DNA of 64,000 nucleotides from Flavobacteriaceae bacterium (lineage in GTDB: Bacteria > Bacteroidota > Bacteroidia > Flavobacteriales > Flavobacteriaceae): assembly GCA_031277535.1 (NCBI GenBank), contig JAITMD010000010.1:161287-225286 (forward strand), written 5' to 3'. Position numbers and translations under genes: made by a program. The notes below the pieces were generated by a model. The model was not told the origin of the DNA. It saw nothing but the letters and a program-made list of their open reading frames with translations, and made no database searches. Shown piece after piece: positions 53,069 to 62,048 of this stretch (its first letter is position 1; the number at the start of each line of letters is the position of its first letter).

Positions 53069-53905
53069 TTACATTGTAGTTTCTTTTTTTGGGCTTTCTA
53101 CCGACTTAGTATAGAAATCATCTATTGCTTCAATATATCTTTGTCCATGTGTAGTACCACTTAAAGCTTGGAAACCTTGCAAATGCCCACCTTTAAACAT
53201 GACTACTTTACTTTTAGGATTTAAAAAACTTACTCTATAACTATCGTCTGGTTGAGTTAAACCATCCCTATCTCCTGTAAATAACAAAATAGGTAAAGTT
53301 AATTTACTTATTTTCGTTGTATAATTTTTAGCTTCCTCTGGCAAAATATAATCCTTCTTTAAAAATTCCGTCAACCGAGTAGTTATTTCTTTTGGATCAA
53401 TCATAAATCCCTCTGTAATCAGATAATCATACTTTTCAATTTGGTAAGCTTCTGTAGCAGAAAGTGAACCAGTAGATAAGGCCCATACGCCTATTGGAGA
53501 CTTAAAACGTTTTTTTGTATACTCCAAAACAGTCACTAAATCGGTAGTAAATTCTTCATAATACAAAGATTCTTCTTTTACTGGAAAAGCTTGACTTTGT
53601 CCATAACCTCTATAGTCAAACATAACAATAGTGTAGCCTTTTTTAAGCATTTCAGAAACTTGTCTTAACCAGTACGACATATTTCCTGTATCTCCATATG
53701 CTAATACTAATACCCTATTGATATTATCTTTAGCTTGAGGATAACAAATCCACGATTTTAATTTATAACTATCTTTTGTCAAAATTTCGACAGCTTCATA
53801 CTTTATATTCGAATTCGATGGATGATCCACATACTCTTTTTTGGGAGTACCACAATATCCTATTAAACTAAACACGCTAAATAAAACAACTAATATCTGA
53901 TTCAT
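53069..53905 (-). CDS. Alpha/beta hydrolase lipoprotein
   Basis: A 278-residue protein with a lipoprotein signal (ILVVLFSVFSLIGYC, lipid Cys 18). The fold is visible in VLVLAYGDTGNMSYWLRQVS, YTIVMFDYRGYGQS, the nucleophile GVWALSTGSLSA, LLFTGDRDGLTQPDDSY (acid) and FKGGHLQGFQ (His). The elbow reads A-L-S-T-G rather than G-x-S-x-G. Similar proteins act as peptidases or esterases; its substrate is unknown. The gene is alone, between gaps of ~200 and ~340 bases. Confidence 0.8.
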   Translation of the reverse strand: MNQILVVLFSVFSLIGYCGTPKKEYVDHPSNSNIKYEAVEILTKDSYKLKSWICYPQAKDNINRVLVLAYGDTGNMSYWLRQVSEMLKKGYTIVMFDYRGYGQSQAFPVKEESLYYEEFTTDLVTVLEYTKKRFKSPIGVWALSTGSLSATEAYQIEKYDYLITEGFMIDPKEITTRLTEFLKKDYILPEEAKNYTTKISKLTLPILLFTGDRDGLTQPDDSYRVSFLNPKSKVVMFKGGHLQGFQALSGTTHGQRYIEAIDDFYTKSVESPKKETTM

Positions 53906-54247
53906 AACTATTTTATAATCTGTTTATCAAATATACAACATTCCAATAGTCTGAAAAATCCCCTACTGATTTTAACTATAAAAACAACTCTCCACCCAAT
54001 TAAACCTACCTCTACCAGATATTCTATTTCACAAAATCTTTCGCTACTTTTAAGCCTTAAAAAGGAGTTCCTACTCATTCTCAATAAGCGATATATTGTT
54101 TGTAAATATCCTTGGATAACTAAGAAAAAGAAGAAGGACAAGTATCTTTAGAAATAAAAGTCAAGATAACTTCAATAATAGAAGACCGATAAACACTTAA
54201 ATAAAGTTTTAATTAGTATTTTTGTTTGATATTAAATCAAACAGATT
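53906..54247. other. Divergent intergenic region (hydrolase and pepT)
   Basis: No gene supported. It holds an exact -7 box for each flanking gene: complement TATATTTG at 53928-53935 (hydrolase, with no good -33) and TATTTTTG at 54217-54224 (pepT). The middle is AT-rich with no notable repeat. Confidence 0.5.
54217..54224 (+). promoter_or_regulatory. -7 box of pepT
   Basis: TATTTTTG is an exact TAnnTTTG, 23 bases before the ATG; no clear TTG at -33. Confidence 0.45.
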
Positions 54248-55495
54248 ATGCAACATATCATTGATCGTTTCATCAGTTATGTAACTGTTGATACGGAGTC
54301 TGATCCAAACTCAACTACTTGCCCAAGTACAGAAAAACAATGGGATTTAGCAAACAAATTAGTTGAAGAGTTAAAACAAATAGGTCTTGAAGAGGTTACT
54401 ATAGATGAAAATGCTTACATCATGGCAACAGTACCAAGTAATGTTGACCACGATGTTCCTACTATTGGATTTATCGCTCACTTTGATACTTCTCCTGATT
54501 TTACAGGTGCTAATGTAAAACCACAAATCGTAAAAGACTATGATGGAGGGGATATTGTTTTAAACAAAGAGCAAAATATAGTATTATCTCCTTCTTATTT
54601 TAAAGACTTATTACAATACAAAGGACAAACGTTAATTACTACTGATGGTACTACTTTGTTAGGTGCTGATGATAAAGCAGGTATTACAGAAATTGTTTCA
54701 GCAATGGAACACTTAATCAAAAACCCAAATATCAAACACGGAAAAATTCGTATTGGATTTACTCCTGATGAAGAAATTGGTAGAGGAGCACACTTATTTG
54801 ATGTAAAGAAATTTGGAGCAGAATGGGCTTACACAATGGATGGAAGTCAAATAGGAGAATTAGAATATGAAAACTTTAATGCTGGATATGCTAAACTTAC
54901 TTTCTCAGGTAAAAGTGTACACCCAGGATATGCAAAAGGAAAAATGATTAACTCTATCCTTATTGCTAATAAGTTTATCAAAAAACTTCCTAAACAAGAA
55001 GTACCAGAGCAAACTACTGGATATGAAGGTTTCTTCCACGTAAACCATGTAACAGGAAGCATCGAAGAATCTACAGTTGATTTAATTATCCGTGATCATA
55101 ACATGAAAAAATACGAGAAACGTAAAAAATTCATTGTTAAATTGGCTGATAAAATCAACAAAAAATATGCTAAACAATTTGGTGGACCTATCGTTTCTTG
55201 CGAAATAGGAGACCAATATTTCAATATGCGTGAAAAAGTAGAACCTGTAATGCACATTGTAGATACAGCTGAACAAGCAATGAAAGATTTAGGTATTAAA
55301 CCGCTTATCAAAGCTATTCGCGGAGGTACAGATGGTTCTCAACTTTCTTATATGGGATTACCTTGTCCAAATATTTTTGCTGGAGGACACAACTTCCATG
55401 GAAAGTATGAATATGTTCCTGTAGAAAGCATTGTAAAAGCAACAGACGTAATTGTTAGAATTGCGGAATTAACTGCTGAAAACGCTAAAAAATAA
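54248..55495 (+). CDS. pepT: Peptidase T (tripeptidase)
   Basis: A 415-residue M20B di-zinc peptidase that removes the N-terminal residue of tripeptides in the cytoplasm. Motifs: [37 protein letters not shown] (metal His and Asp), [20 protein letters not shown] (bridging Asp), [20 protein letters not shown] (catalytic Glu pair), [18 protein letters not shown] and [18 protein letters not shown] (last His). Length is normal for PepT. A duplicated terminator follows two bases after the stop. Confidence 0.96.
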   Translation: MQHIIDRFISYVTVDTESDPNSTTCPSTEKQWDLANKLVEELKQIGLEEVTIDENAYIMATVPSNVDHDVPTIGFIAHFDTSPDFTGANVKPQIVKDYDGGDIVLNKEQNIVLSPSYFKDLLQYKGQTLITTDGTTLLGADDKAGITEIVSAMEHLIKNPNIKHGKIRIGFTPDEEIGRGAHLFDVKKFGAEWAYTMDGSQIGELEYENFNAGYAKLTFSGKSVHPGYAKGKMINSILIANKFIKKLPKQEVPEQTTGYEGFFHVNHVTGSIEESTVDLIIRDHNMKKYEKRKKFIVKLADKINKKYAKQFGGPIVSCEIGDQYFNMREKVEPVMHIVDTAEQAMKDLGIKPLIKAIRGGTDGSQLSYMGLPCPNIFAGGHNFHGKYEYVPVESIVKATDVIVRIAELTAENAKK

Positions 55496-55497
55496 TT

Positions 55498-55563
55498 GTA
55501 TCTATCATTAGATACAAAAAGGAGATTCATTTGAATCTCCTTTTTGTATCTAATGATAGATAC
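55498..55563. terminator. Perfect 32-bp hairpin (outer terminator)
   Basis: Arms 55498-55529 and 55532-55563 are exact reverse complements with a two-base loop (tt). The inner part is aaaaaggagattca/tgaatctccttttt; the outer part includes gtatctatcattagatac, inverted on the right arm as gtatctaatgatagatac. It lies between convergent pepT and telA. Confidence 0.85.
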
Positions 55564-55595
55564 AAAAAGGAGATTCATTTGAATCTCCTTTTTTT
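55564..55595. terminator. Second copy of the inner terminator hairpin
   Basis: aaaaaggagattca (55564-55577)/tgaatctccttttt (55580-55593), identical to the core of the preceding hairpin, followed by T's on the plus strand and preceded by A's for the minus strand. A terminator that has been duplicated in tandem. Confidence 0.85.
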
Positions 55596-56682
55596 ATCTT
55601 ACCTCTTCAGTATTACCCAATAAATGTTTCTTTAATTCATTTTCTTGTTCAAGTAATTCTACTTCAACCGTTCTACGTTTTTCTTTTCCTTCCTCCTGAA
55701 TACGAACTATTTCATCTATTGTACTAATAATATCCGCATTCACTTTTCGAATAGTTTCAATATCTACAATACCTCTTTCTGTTTCTTGTGCTATTTTAAT
55801 TGTAGAATCTTTAAGCATTTCACTATTTCGCTTCAACAATTCGTTAGTTGCATTTGTTATTGCTTGTTGGGCTCCTAACGCTTGCTGAGAACGTGCGATA
55901 CCTAAAGTGATAACCATCTGATTTTTCCATAATGGAATTGTATTTATAATAGCTGACTGTAGTTTTTCCATTAACATCAAACTATTATTCTGCACCATGC
56001 GAATTTGTGGAGAATTTTGAAGAATAATCATTCTTGTCAACTTCAAATCATGCACTTTACGATCAAATCGAACAATTTGTTGTTCTAAATCTTTATATTC
56101 TTGAATTTTTGCTGGATCATTTTCATTTTCTAATTCAGCTCTTTTTTGAGGCAATTCGATTGTATTCAATTCATGTAATCGCTCATCACCAGCAGCAATG
56201 TACAACGATAAGTCTTGAAAGTAATTCTTATTTTCATCAAACAACTTATCAAACATTGCAACGTCTTTCATCATCAATTTATAATGACGTTCAAGCTCTA
56301 ATTCTATTGCATTAATATTTGTCTCTACTTTGCTGTACTCTGCTTGTAAACGAGCAATTTTCTTTTTTATAGTATCAAAAAAAGGAATAATACTTTTTTT
56401 ATTAGCAACTCCTTCAAAAGATTTTATTTCCTCTCTTAAAGAAAGTAAAAAACCTGATGTTTCTCCTAAATCTTTCGTTTTTACTTGTTTTAATGTCTCG
56501 TCTGCAAATGCTCTTGCTCTCAATTGACTACCTGCCCCGTATTGTAATACCTGAGTAGTATTGGTCAAATCAATACTTTTCTTATATGACTCTATTTGCT
56601 TTAATTCCTGAGGAGTAAACTCCACTTTTACTTTTGGAATTAAAACACTTTCTGTACGCAGTTGTTGAATATCCTTTTCCAT
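55594..56682 (-). CDS. telA: TelA family (toxic-anion-resistance) protein
   Basis: A 362-residue, almost all-helical cytosolic protein of the TelA family: TPQELKQIESYKKSIDLTNT, LQYGAGSQLRARAFADETLK, NSPQIRMVQNNSLMLMEKLQ, IINTIPLWKNQMVITLGIAR and QQALGAQQAITNATNELLKR. Named for tellurite resistance in a plasmid, but its cellular role is envelope- or stress-related and unsettled. It often pairs with XpaC; here it ends a five-gene unit after four XpaC-like genes, five bases after the last of them. Confidence 0.9.
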   Translation of the reverse strand: MEKDIQQLRTESVLIPKVKVEFTPQELKQIESYKKSIDLTNTTQVLQYGAGSQLRARAFADETLKQVKTKDLGETSGFLLSLREEIKSFEGVANKKSIIPFFDTIKKKIARLQAEYSKVETNINAIELELERHYKLMMKDVAMFDKLFDENKNYFQDLSLYIAAGDERLHELNTIELPQKRAELENENDPAKIQEYKDLEQQIVRFDRKVHDLKLTRMIILQNSPQIRMVQNNSLMLMEKLQSAIINTIPLWKNQMVITLGIARSQQALGAQQAITNATNELLKRNSEMLKDSTIKIAQETERGIVDIETIRKVNADIISTIDEIVRIQEEGKEKRRTVEVELLEQENELKKHLLGNTEEVR

Positions 56683-56687
56683 AATTT

Positions 56688-57446
56688 TTATAATAATCTT
56701 TTATTTTTTAAATCTTGTATATACGTTTCCACATCTACTTCTATATCCAAATGTGTCTTTTTATCCTTTTGTCTTAACTCGTTTTCAAAAGCATTTATGG
56801 CTAATAAAAGGGTACTCCTAATTTTCTCTTTAGCCTCTTCTACAGTAGCATTATTCAATTTAGATAATTCTATTTGATAATACTGTTGTAAAATATTCTC
56901 AATAGAATAAGCATGCCTTACTATAAACAACTCGCTTATATGTCCCTTCTTTTCAGTTATTGATTTAGTTAACTCTATCATACTAAAAATACTTCCCCTT
57001 ACTTCTGCATGCTTAATTCTCTGTTGCCACAATAGCAACTGCCTAATAAAATCATCAACAGATAGTACTTCATCAATCTCTTCTCTCCTTATAAAATCGG
57101 TATAATCATATGTATCATTCCAATCTACATTTATTATAGAGGCTAAATGAACTCTTCTAAGAAATGTTTGTAAGTAAATAGCTATTACTACTGCTCCACT
57201 AAATAAAATGCCAAATAAAGTAAAATCTAACTCTTTGCTCTCACTGTAAAAAAAATACTTATAATACCCTATACCAAATAGAAAAGTCCATGCAATACTT
57301 CCATACAACAAAATTTTAAGCTTTCCTCTTATTCCCATATATACCATAGCTATAGGTGGAAATAAAAACGGGAACAATATGGCGAGGAAACAAACACTTC
57401 CAACTTTAATCTCCCATTGCTTCGACTTACCTGTAAACCATCCCAT
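56688..57446 (-). CDS. XpaC-like membrane protein A (second couplet, second gene)
   Basis: A 252-residue protein with an N-terminal motif MGWFTGKSKQWEIKVG, then about four membrane segments (to residue ~105) and a cytosolic helical domain. The C-terminal half (FIVRHAYSIENILQQYYQIE, EKIRSTLLLAINAFENELRQ, DIEVDVETYIQDLKNKRLL) resembles XpaC, whose C-terminus has an FL.YYL....LL.KY.EL...TLE..F...L..D.E..V......G pattern. Most similar to protein C (58307-59098). The start overlaps the previous stop by one base (TAATG). Role unknown; see the couplet finding. Confidence 0.72.
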   Translation of the reverse strand: MGWFTGKSKQWEIKVGSVCFLAILFPFLFPPIAMVYMGIRGKLKILLYGSIAWTFLFGIGYYKYFFYSESKELDFTLFGILFSGAVVIAIYLQTFLRRVHLASIINVDWNDTYDYTDFIRREEIDEVLSVDDFIRQLLLWQQRIKHAEVRGSIFSMIELTKSITEKKGHISELFIVRHAYSIENILQQYYQIELSKLNNATVEEAKEKIRSTLLLAINAFENELRQKDKKTHLDIEVDVETYIQDLKNKRLL

Positions 57447-58237
57447 TATATAAATCCTCTACCTCTTAACACAGACAAATAAACAGACGATTCACTATCC
57501 ACTTCAAGCACTTCTCTCTCTATTAATTGTGTCAATTCATTTTCAAAAGCAATACGTACATAACAAATCAGCTCTTCCAGTCGCAAGATACTTTTTTCTA
57601 CCTCTATCGTTTGAAGATAACTCTGAGTCAATCTTATATACTGCAAAAGTGCATTACTCAAAGTAATCACATGACGTTCCATTAATTGCTCCGTCATTCC
57701 AACATGACTAATCTCTATAATTTGAACCAAACGAACTATTTCATTTATTTCTCTTACAACATGCTCATTTGCTATTTGTTGACTAAAACTTCTTAAATCT
57801 TTAAGGAAGCCTTCAGTACTGGAAACAGTAGATACAAGATTATTTACTTGTGTTACCACTGAATTATAATTGTACATTTTATCATCTTCTAAATAAATAT
57901 AGTTCTTTAAATCAAGTCGTTGCAAATATTCTGGTAAAGATAAAGCCATATAAACAACGTAAATATAAAAACTAATAAAGCTTACTAATAAAATTGAAAA
58001 AGGATCACTTCCAGATAGTAATACCATAAAAGCGACCACCAACACAAAAAAGTAAACAACTCCTAAAAACAAGGCTGTCCCATTCCATCGACTTAATTTT
58101 ACATACCTCCCCAATAAAAAAATTAATATAGGTGTCAACAATCCCAGACTAAGAAAACTAACAACACCAACACTTCCCAAAAAAAGAACTGCTTGCTTTA
58201 TTTCCCACATCTTACTTTGATTTGTAAACCAACCCAT
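57446..58237 (-). CDS. XpaC-like membrane protein B (second couplet, first gene)
   Basis: A 263-residue protein starting MGWFTNQSKMWEIKQAV, with membrane helices to ~residue 110, then ALSLPEYLQRLDLKNYIYLE and a helical domain ending QLMERHVITLSNALLQYIRL, RIAFENELTQLIEREVLEVD and SVYLSVLRGRGFI. It shares EYLxRLDLKxYxxLE with protein D (59098-59886). It is joined to gene A by a one-base TAATG overlap, so the two are translationally coupled. Confidence 0.72.
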   Translation of the reverse strand: MGWFTNQSKMWEIKQAVLFLGSVGVVSFLSLGLLTPILIFLLGRYVKLSRWNGTALFLGVVYFFVLVVAFMVLLSGSDPFSILLVSFISFYIYVVYMALSLPEYLQRLDLKNYIYLEDDKMYNYNSVVTQVNNLVSTVSSTEGFLKDLRSFSQQIANEHVVREINEIVRLVQIIEISHVGMTEQLMERHVITLSNALLQYIRLTQSYLQTIEVEKSILRLEELICYVRIAFENELTQLIEREVLEVDSESSVYLSVLRGRGFI

Positions 58238-58306
58238 CTTTTATTCTACCTAATTTTAGACATTTAAAAATATGCAATTACTGATAAAACACTAATTTAA
58301 AAACTA

Positions 58307-59098
58307 TTACAACAACCCTTCATTATATAAAGATTGAATATATACATCTGCTTCAACTTCTACAAACTTATTCTGCTGTTTCAAATCATCTAAAATTTCT
58401 TGCTTAATTGCAGCAATTGCAATGTCCAATGTACTTCTTAATTTTTCTTTTATCTCAATTATTGCAGTATAGTTCAATTTACTCAGCTCTACTTCATGAA
58501 ACTGTCTTAGTAAACTTGTTAATGAAAAAACATGACGTTCCATAAACAATTCTGTCTGACCCTTTTTTATTTTATCAACTTTACCTAACAATATAATCAG
58601 ACTCACTATCTGATCTGACACTTGTTGATCTACAATCAATTTATCCCAAGATTCCAACTCTACAATAAAATCTGCTAAAGTTTGTACTTTACGTACTTTC
58701 ATACTTCTTATTAGTGCTAAATAATCATACTCTTTCCACTCTAAATCCATAAACTCACTTAGATGAACTCTTTCCAAAAACTCTTTAGTATTAGCTGTAA
58801 CCAACACCATAGAATAGACCATAAAACTTCCAACTAATATCATTCCTATAGCATCTGAAAGATGTAAATAACTATTACCAGACCGTTTCCATACATAAGC
58901 TATAAAACACATATATAGAAAATCAAAAGCAAAGAATATTCCCACACTAATCAAACCTCGCATCATTTTACTCATCTTAGCACGAGTTCCCATATACCAA
59001 ATTCCAATAAAAGTAAGCACAGGAAACACCACACAAAGCAATATTATCCACCCCTTTTTTAATTCCCAACTAATAGGCTTTTCTGTTAACCATCCCAT
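58307..59098 (-). CDS. XpaC-like membrane protein C (first couplet, second gene)
   Basis: A 263-residue protein, start MGWLTEKPISWELKKG, helices to ~residue 105, then FLERVHLSEFMDLEWKEYDY, a helical region and LFMERHVFSLTSLLRQFHEV, ELSKLNYTAIIEIKEKLRST, EVEADVYIQSLYNEGLL. Closest to protein A: both have L.RVHL, ELSKLN, EKLRST or EKIRST and the ending YIQxLxNxxLL. It overlaps gene D by one base and is separated from gene B by 69 bases. Confidence 0.72.
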   Translation of the reverse strand: MGWLTEKPISWELKKGWIILLCVVFPVLTFIGIWYMGTRAKMSKMMRGLISVGIFFAFDFLYMCFIAYVWKRSGNSYLHLSDAIGMILVGSFMVYSMVLVTANTKEFLERVHLSEFMDLEWKEYDYLALIRSMKVRKVQTLADFIVELESWDKLIVDQQVSDQIVSLIILLGKVDKIKKGQTELFMERHVFSLTSLLRQFHEVELSKLNYTAIIEIKEKLRSTLDIAIAAIKQEILDDLKQQNKFVEVEADVYIQSLYNEGLL

Positions 59099-59886
59099 TA
59101 TATTAATCCTTTAGATTGGACATAATTTTTATAAAAATCTGCTTCACTCACTTGTGATAACACTTCAATGTCAAACATATCGATAAGTTCCTTCTCAAAA
59201 GATTTTCTCGAAAACACAATAACCTGAAACAACTTCTCCATCATTTGATCAATATCTAACATAGGCAAATCTTGTAATTCAACATATTGTTTTAATACGC
59301 TATCTAATGCAGAATAATGTTTTAAAAAAAACAAACTACTGCGTTCATTATCTTTTTCTACAATAAGATTTGCTAAATGTCCCATTTCTAACAAATGCTC
59401 TTTCATTTCTGGATTATGAATTGTCTCTTGATAACTACTTAACATCTGTAGAAAAATCTCTTTTTCACTTAGTTCCTTTGCTTCTAAGTCTCTTATATTT
59501 TTCTTGATAATACGGTAACTATAAGAAACATTGGGTTCTAAATGCATATATTTCTTTAAATCCAATCGTTCCAAATATTCTCTTAAATGTAAAGACATAA
59601 AAATGGTAAAAACATACGAACTACCCATCATTTTAAATAATGTCAAATCGACGTTTTTACTTGAGATTTCATAAATCGTAATACATCCTAAAACAACCCA
59701 ATGAATTACTAATACAATTGTAGATTTTAATGCCCACTTGGGACAAGATACCCTTTTAGAAGCAATAAGAATAACTATAGGTCCCAATGCTCCATATGTT
59801 AATAGCGTAAAAAGGACTAAACAAAAAAACAGAATAAAAGATTGCAATAGTTCCCAACCTCTACTTCTTTCCGTATATCTACCCAT
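59098..59886 (-). CDS. XpaC-like membrane protein D (first couplet, first gene)
   Basis: About 262 residues from ATG 59886 (MGRYTERSRGWELLQSFI), which lines up with the MGWxT starts of the other three; a TTG four codons upstream is less likely. Membrane helices to ~residue 110, then LREYLERLDLKKYMHLEPNV, as in protein B, and FFLKHYSALDSVLKQYVELQ, FSRKSFEKELIDMFDIEVL, ADFYKNYVQSKGLI. It leads the operon, with a -7 box about 57 bases upstream. Confidence 0.72.
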   Translation of the reverse strand: MGRYTERSRGWELLQSFILFFCLVLFTLLTYGALGPIVILIASKRVSCPKWALKSTIVLVIHWVVLGCITIYEISSKNVDLTLFKMMGSSYVFTIFMSLHLREYLERLDLKKYMHLEPNVSYSYRIIKKNIRDLEAKELSEKEIFLQMLSSYQETIHNPEMKEHLLEMGHLANLIVEKDNERSSLFFLKHYSALDSVLKQYVELQDLPMLDIDQMMEKLFQVIVFSRKSFEKELIDMFDIEVLSQVSEADFYKNYVQSKGLI

Positions 59887-59942
59887 AAAATTCAACAAAT
59901 AATTACATCACTTTCATCTACTCAAACAGTACTACAATTTAA

Positions 59943-59950
59943 CAAAAATA
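59943..59950 (-). promoter_or_regulatory. -7 box of the XpaC-like/TelA operon
   Basis: Complement reads TATTTTTG (TAnnTTTG); predicted leader ~50 bases. It touches the rpsA terminator region. No -33 TTG at normal spacing. Confidence 0.4.
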
Positions 59951-59956
59951 ATACAA

Positions 59957-59992
59957 ACAAAAAAGCCCCAACACAATGTGTTGGGGCTTTAA
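59957..59992 (-). terminator. Rho-independent terminator of rpsA
   Basis: GC-rich stem aaagccccaacaca/tgtgttggggcttt; minus strand continues into T's. Confidence 0.9.
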
Positions 59993-60013
59993 AGATTTTA
60001 TAGATCTAAAGGA

Positions 60014-61771
60014 TTAGTTTCCTTTTTCCATTCTTTCTTTTAATTCAGCTAAAGCATCGATATCTCCTAAAGTTGTTTTCTCTGTTGCTGTAGAAGCAGC
60101 AGTTTCAACAGCTTTTACATTTTTCTCTTCTTCTTCACGGAAGATAGAAGTATGAGATGCAACTACTCTTTTGAACTCTTTGTTGAACTCGATAATTTTG
60201 AAATCAGCAGCTTCTCCTTTTTTCAATTTTTTACCGTCTTCTTTCTCTAAGTGACGAGTTGGAATAAATGCAACTACATCATCTTCGAATACTACAGTAG
60301 CACCTTTTTCAACTAATTCAGAGATTTCTCCATTGTGGATAGTACCAACAGCATAAGCTTCTTCGTATTTATCCCATGGATTAGCTGTAGTTTGTTTGTG
60401 TCCTAAAGATAATTTACGTCCTTCAACGTCTAACTCTAATACAACTACTTCTAATTTATCTCCTACGTTTACGAACTCAGATGGGTGTTTGATTTTCTTA
60501 GTCCAAGATAAGTCAGAGATGTAAATTAATCCATCAATTCCTTCTTCTAATTCTACGAATACACCAAAGTTAGTAAAGTTACGAACGATACCAGTATGTT
60601 TAGAACCTACAGGGTATTTAGCAGTGATATCAGTCCATGGATCTTGAGTCAATTGTTTGATACCTAAAGACATTTTTCTTTCTTCTCTATCAAGAGTTAA
60701 GATAACTGCCTCTACCTCGTCTCCAACTTTTACGAAATCTTGAGCTGATCTTAAATGAGTAGACCAAGACATTTCAGAAACGTGGATTAAACCTTCTACA
60801 CCTTCAGCAACTTCGATGAAAGCACCGTAATCAGCTAAAACAACTACTTTACCTTTTACTTTATCACCTACGTTTAAGTTAGAATCTAAAGCATCCCATG
60901 GGTGAGCGAATAATTGTTTTAAACCTAATTGAATTCTTGTTTTCTCATCATCAAAGTCTAAGATAACAACGTTCAATTTTTGATCTAATTCTAATACTTC
61001 ACTTGGGTGATTAATTCTTGACCAAGATAAGTCAGTGATGTGGATTAATCCATCTACACCTCCTAAGTCAATGAATACACCGTAAGAAGTGATGTTTTTA
61101 ACAACACCTTCTAACACTTGACCTTTTTGTAATTGACCGATAATTTCTTTCTTTTGAACTTCGATATCAGCCTCGATAAGTGCTTTGTGAGATACAACAA
61201 CGTTTTTGAATTCATGGTTGATTTTTACAACTTTAAATTCCATTGTTTTGTTCACATATTGATCGTAATCACGGATTGGTTTAACGTCAATTTGAGAACC
61301 TGGTAAGAATGCTTCGATTCCGAATACGTCAACGATCATACCACCTTTAGTTCTACATTTCACGAATCCATTAACGATTTCTCCTGTTTCATGAGCAGCG
61401 ATAACTCTATCCCAAGCTTTGATTGTACGAGCTTTTCTGTGAGATAAAACTAATTGTCCGTATTTATCTTCTCTTACGTCGATTAATACTTCAACTTTAT
61501 CACCAACTTTTAAGTTTGGATTGTAACGGAACTCGTTTAAAGAGATAACACCTTCAGATTTAGCGTTGATATCAACGATAGCATCTCTGTCAGTGATTCT
61601 TACTACTACTCCTTCTACAACTTCTTCGTCATCAGTAGAAATAAAAGTTTTCTCTACTAAGCTTTCAAATTCTTTTAATTGAGTTTCTTCTACTGCATCG
61701 ATACCATTTTCATAGTTATCCCAGTTAAAATCTTTTAAAAACTCTTCGTTTGTTTTTGTAATTTCAGACAT
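60014..61771 (-). CDS. rpsA: 30S ribosomal protein S1
   Basis: A 585-residue protein of six S1 (OB-fold) domains. Repeats such as GVFIDLGGVDGLIHITDLSW, GAFIEVAEGVEGLIHVSEMS and GVFVELEEGIDGLIYISDLS each follow a GxV..I..YG/NF entry, and the sequence ends in a short Ala/Glu tail. It binds mRNA leaders on the small subunit; in Bacteroidota, where Shine-Dalgarno sequences are rare, it is expected to matter greatly for initiation. Well conserved, flanked by its own promoter and terminator. Confidence 0.96.
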   Translation of the reverse strand: MSEITKTNEEFLKDFNWDNYENGIDAVEETQLKEFESLVEKTFISTDDEEVVEGVVVRITDRDAIVDINAKSEGVISLNEFRYNPNLKVGDKVEVLIDVREDKYGQLVLSHRKARTIKAWDRVIAAHETGEIVNGFVKCRTKGGMIVDVFGIEAFLPGSQIDVKPIRDYDQYVNKTMEFKVVKINHEFKNVVVSHKALIEADIEVQKKEIIGQLQKGQVLEGVVKNITSYGVFIDLGGVDGLIHITDLSWSRINHPSEVLELDQKLNVVILDFDDEKTRIQLGLKQLFAHPWDALDSNLNVGDKVKGKVVVLADYGAFIEVAEGVEGLIHVSEMSWSTHLRSAQDFVKVGDEVEAVILTLDREERKMSLGIKQLTQDPWTDITAKYPVGSKHTGIVRNFTNFGVFVELEEGIDGLIYISDLSWTKKIKHPSEFVNVGDKLEVVVLELDVEGRKLSLGHKQTTANPWDKYEEAYAVGTIHNGEISELVEKGATVVFEDDVVAFIPTRHLEKEDGKKLKKGEAADFKIIEFNKEFKRVVASHTSIFREEEEKNVKAVETAASTATEKTTLGDIDALAELKERMEKGN

Positions 61772-61892
61772 TTCTGATAATAATTTGTATTCTGGTTCTT
61801 ATAAGTCTCTTACTATCAGTATAAACCCCCAGAAGATGTTTAACATTTTAAATAATTACTTTTAGCGAGACAACACTGAACTAAAAGCGGTG

Positions 61893-61921
61893 CAAAAGTA
61901 TATCTTTTTTTTTACAAACAA
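61893..61921 (-). promoter_or_regulatory. Promoter of rpsA
   Basis: On the minus strand TTG (61919-61921), 18-base spacer, TACTTTTG (61893-61900). The ~115-base leader contains an inverted repeat cttttag/ctaaaag and could be a site of autoregulation, as in other S1 genes; that is inference. Confidence 0.6.
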
Positions 61922-61973
61922 AAGAATATACATATATTTTTGAATCTTAACTTTTTAATAACGAAATACTTGA

Positions 61974-62010
61974 AAAAAATATAGGTCAACAAAGCTTTCT
62001 TGTTGACCTA
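61974..62010 (-). terminator. Rho-independent terminator
   Basis: Stem taggtcaacaa/ttgttgaccta followed on the minus strand by a T-run; it ends the EamA gene. Confidence 0.85.
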
Positions 62011-62048
62011 CATCTATATATAAAAAAAGAATTAAATCCTTAAATTAA

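Noticed and set aside
53908..54141. 77-residue minus-strand frame upstream of the hydrolase gene
   Set aside because: It starts from low-complexity Phe codons, covers the hydrolase promoter, and shows no domain.
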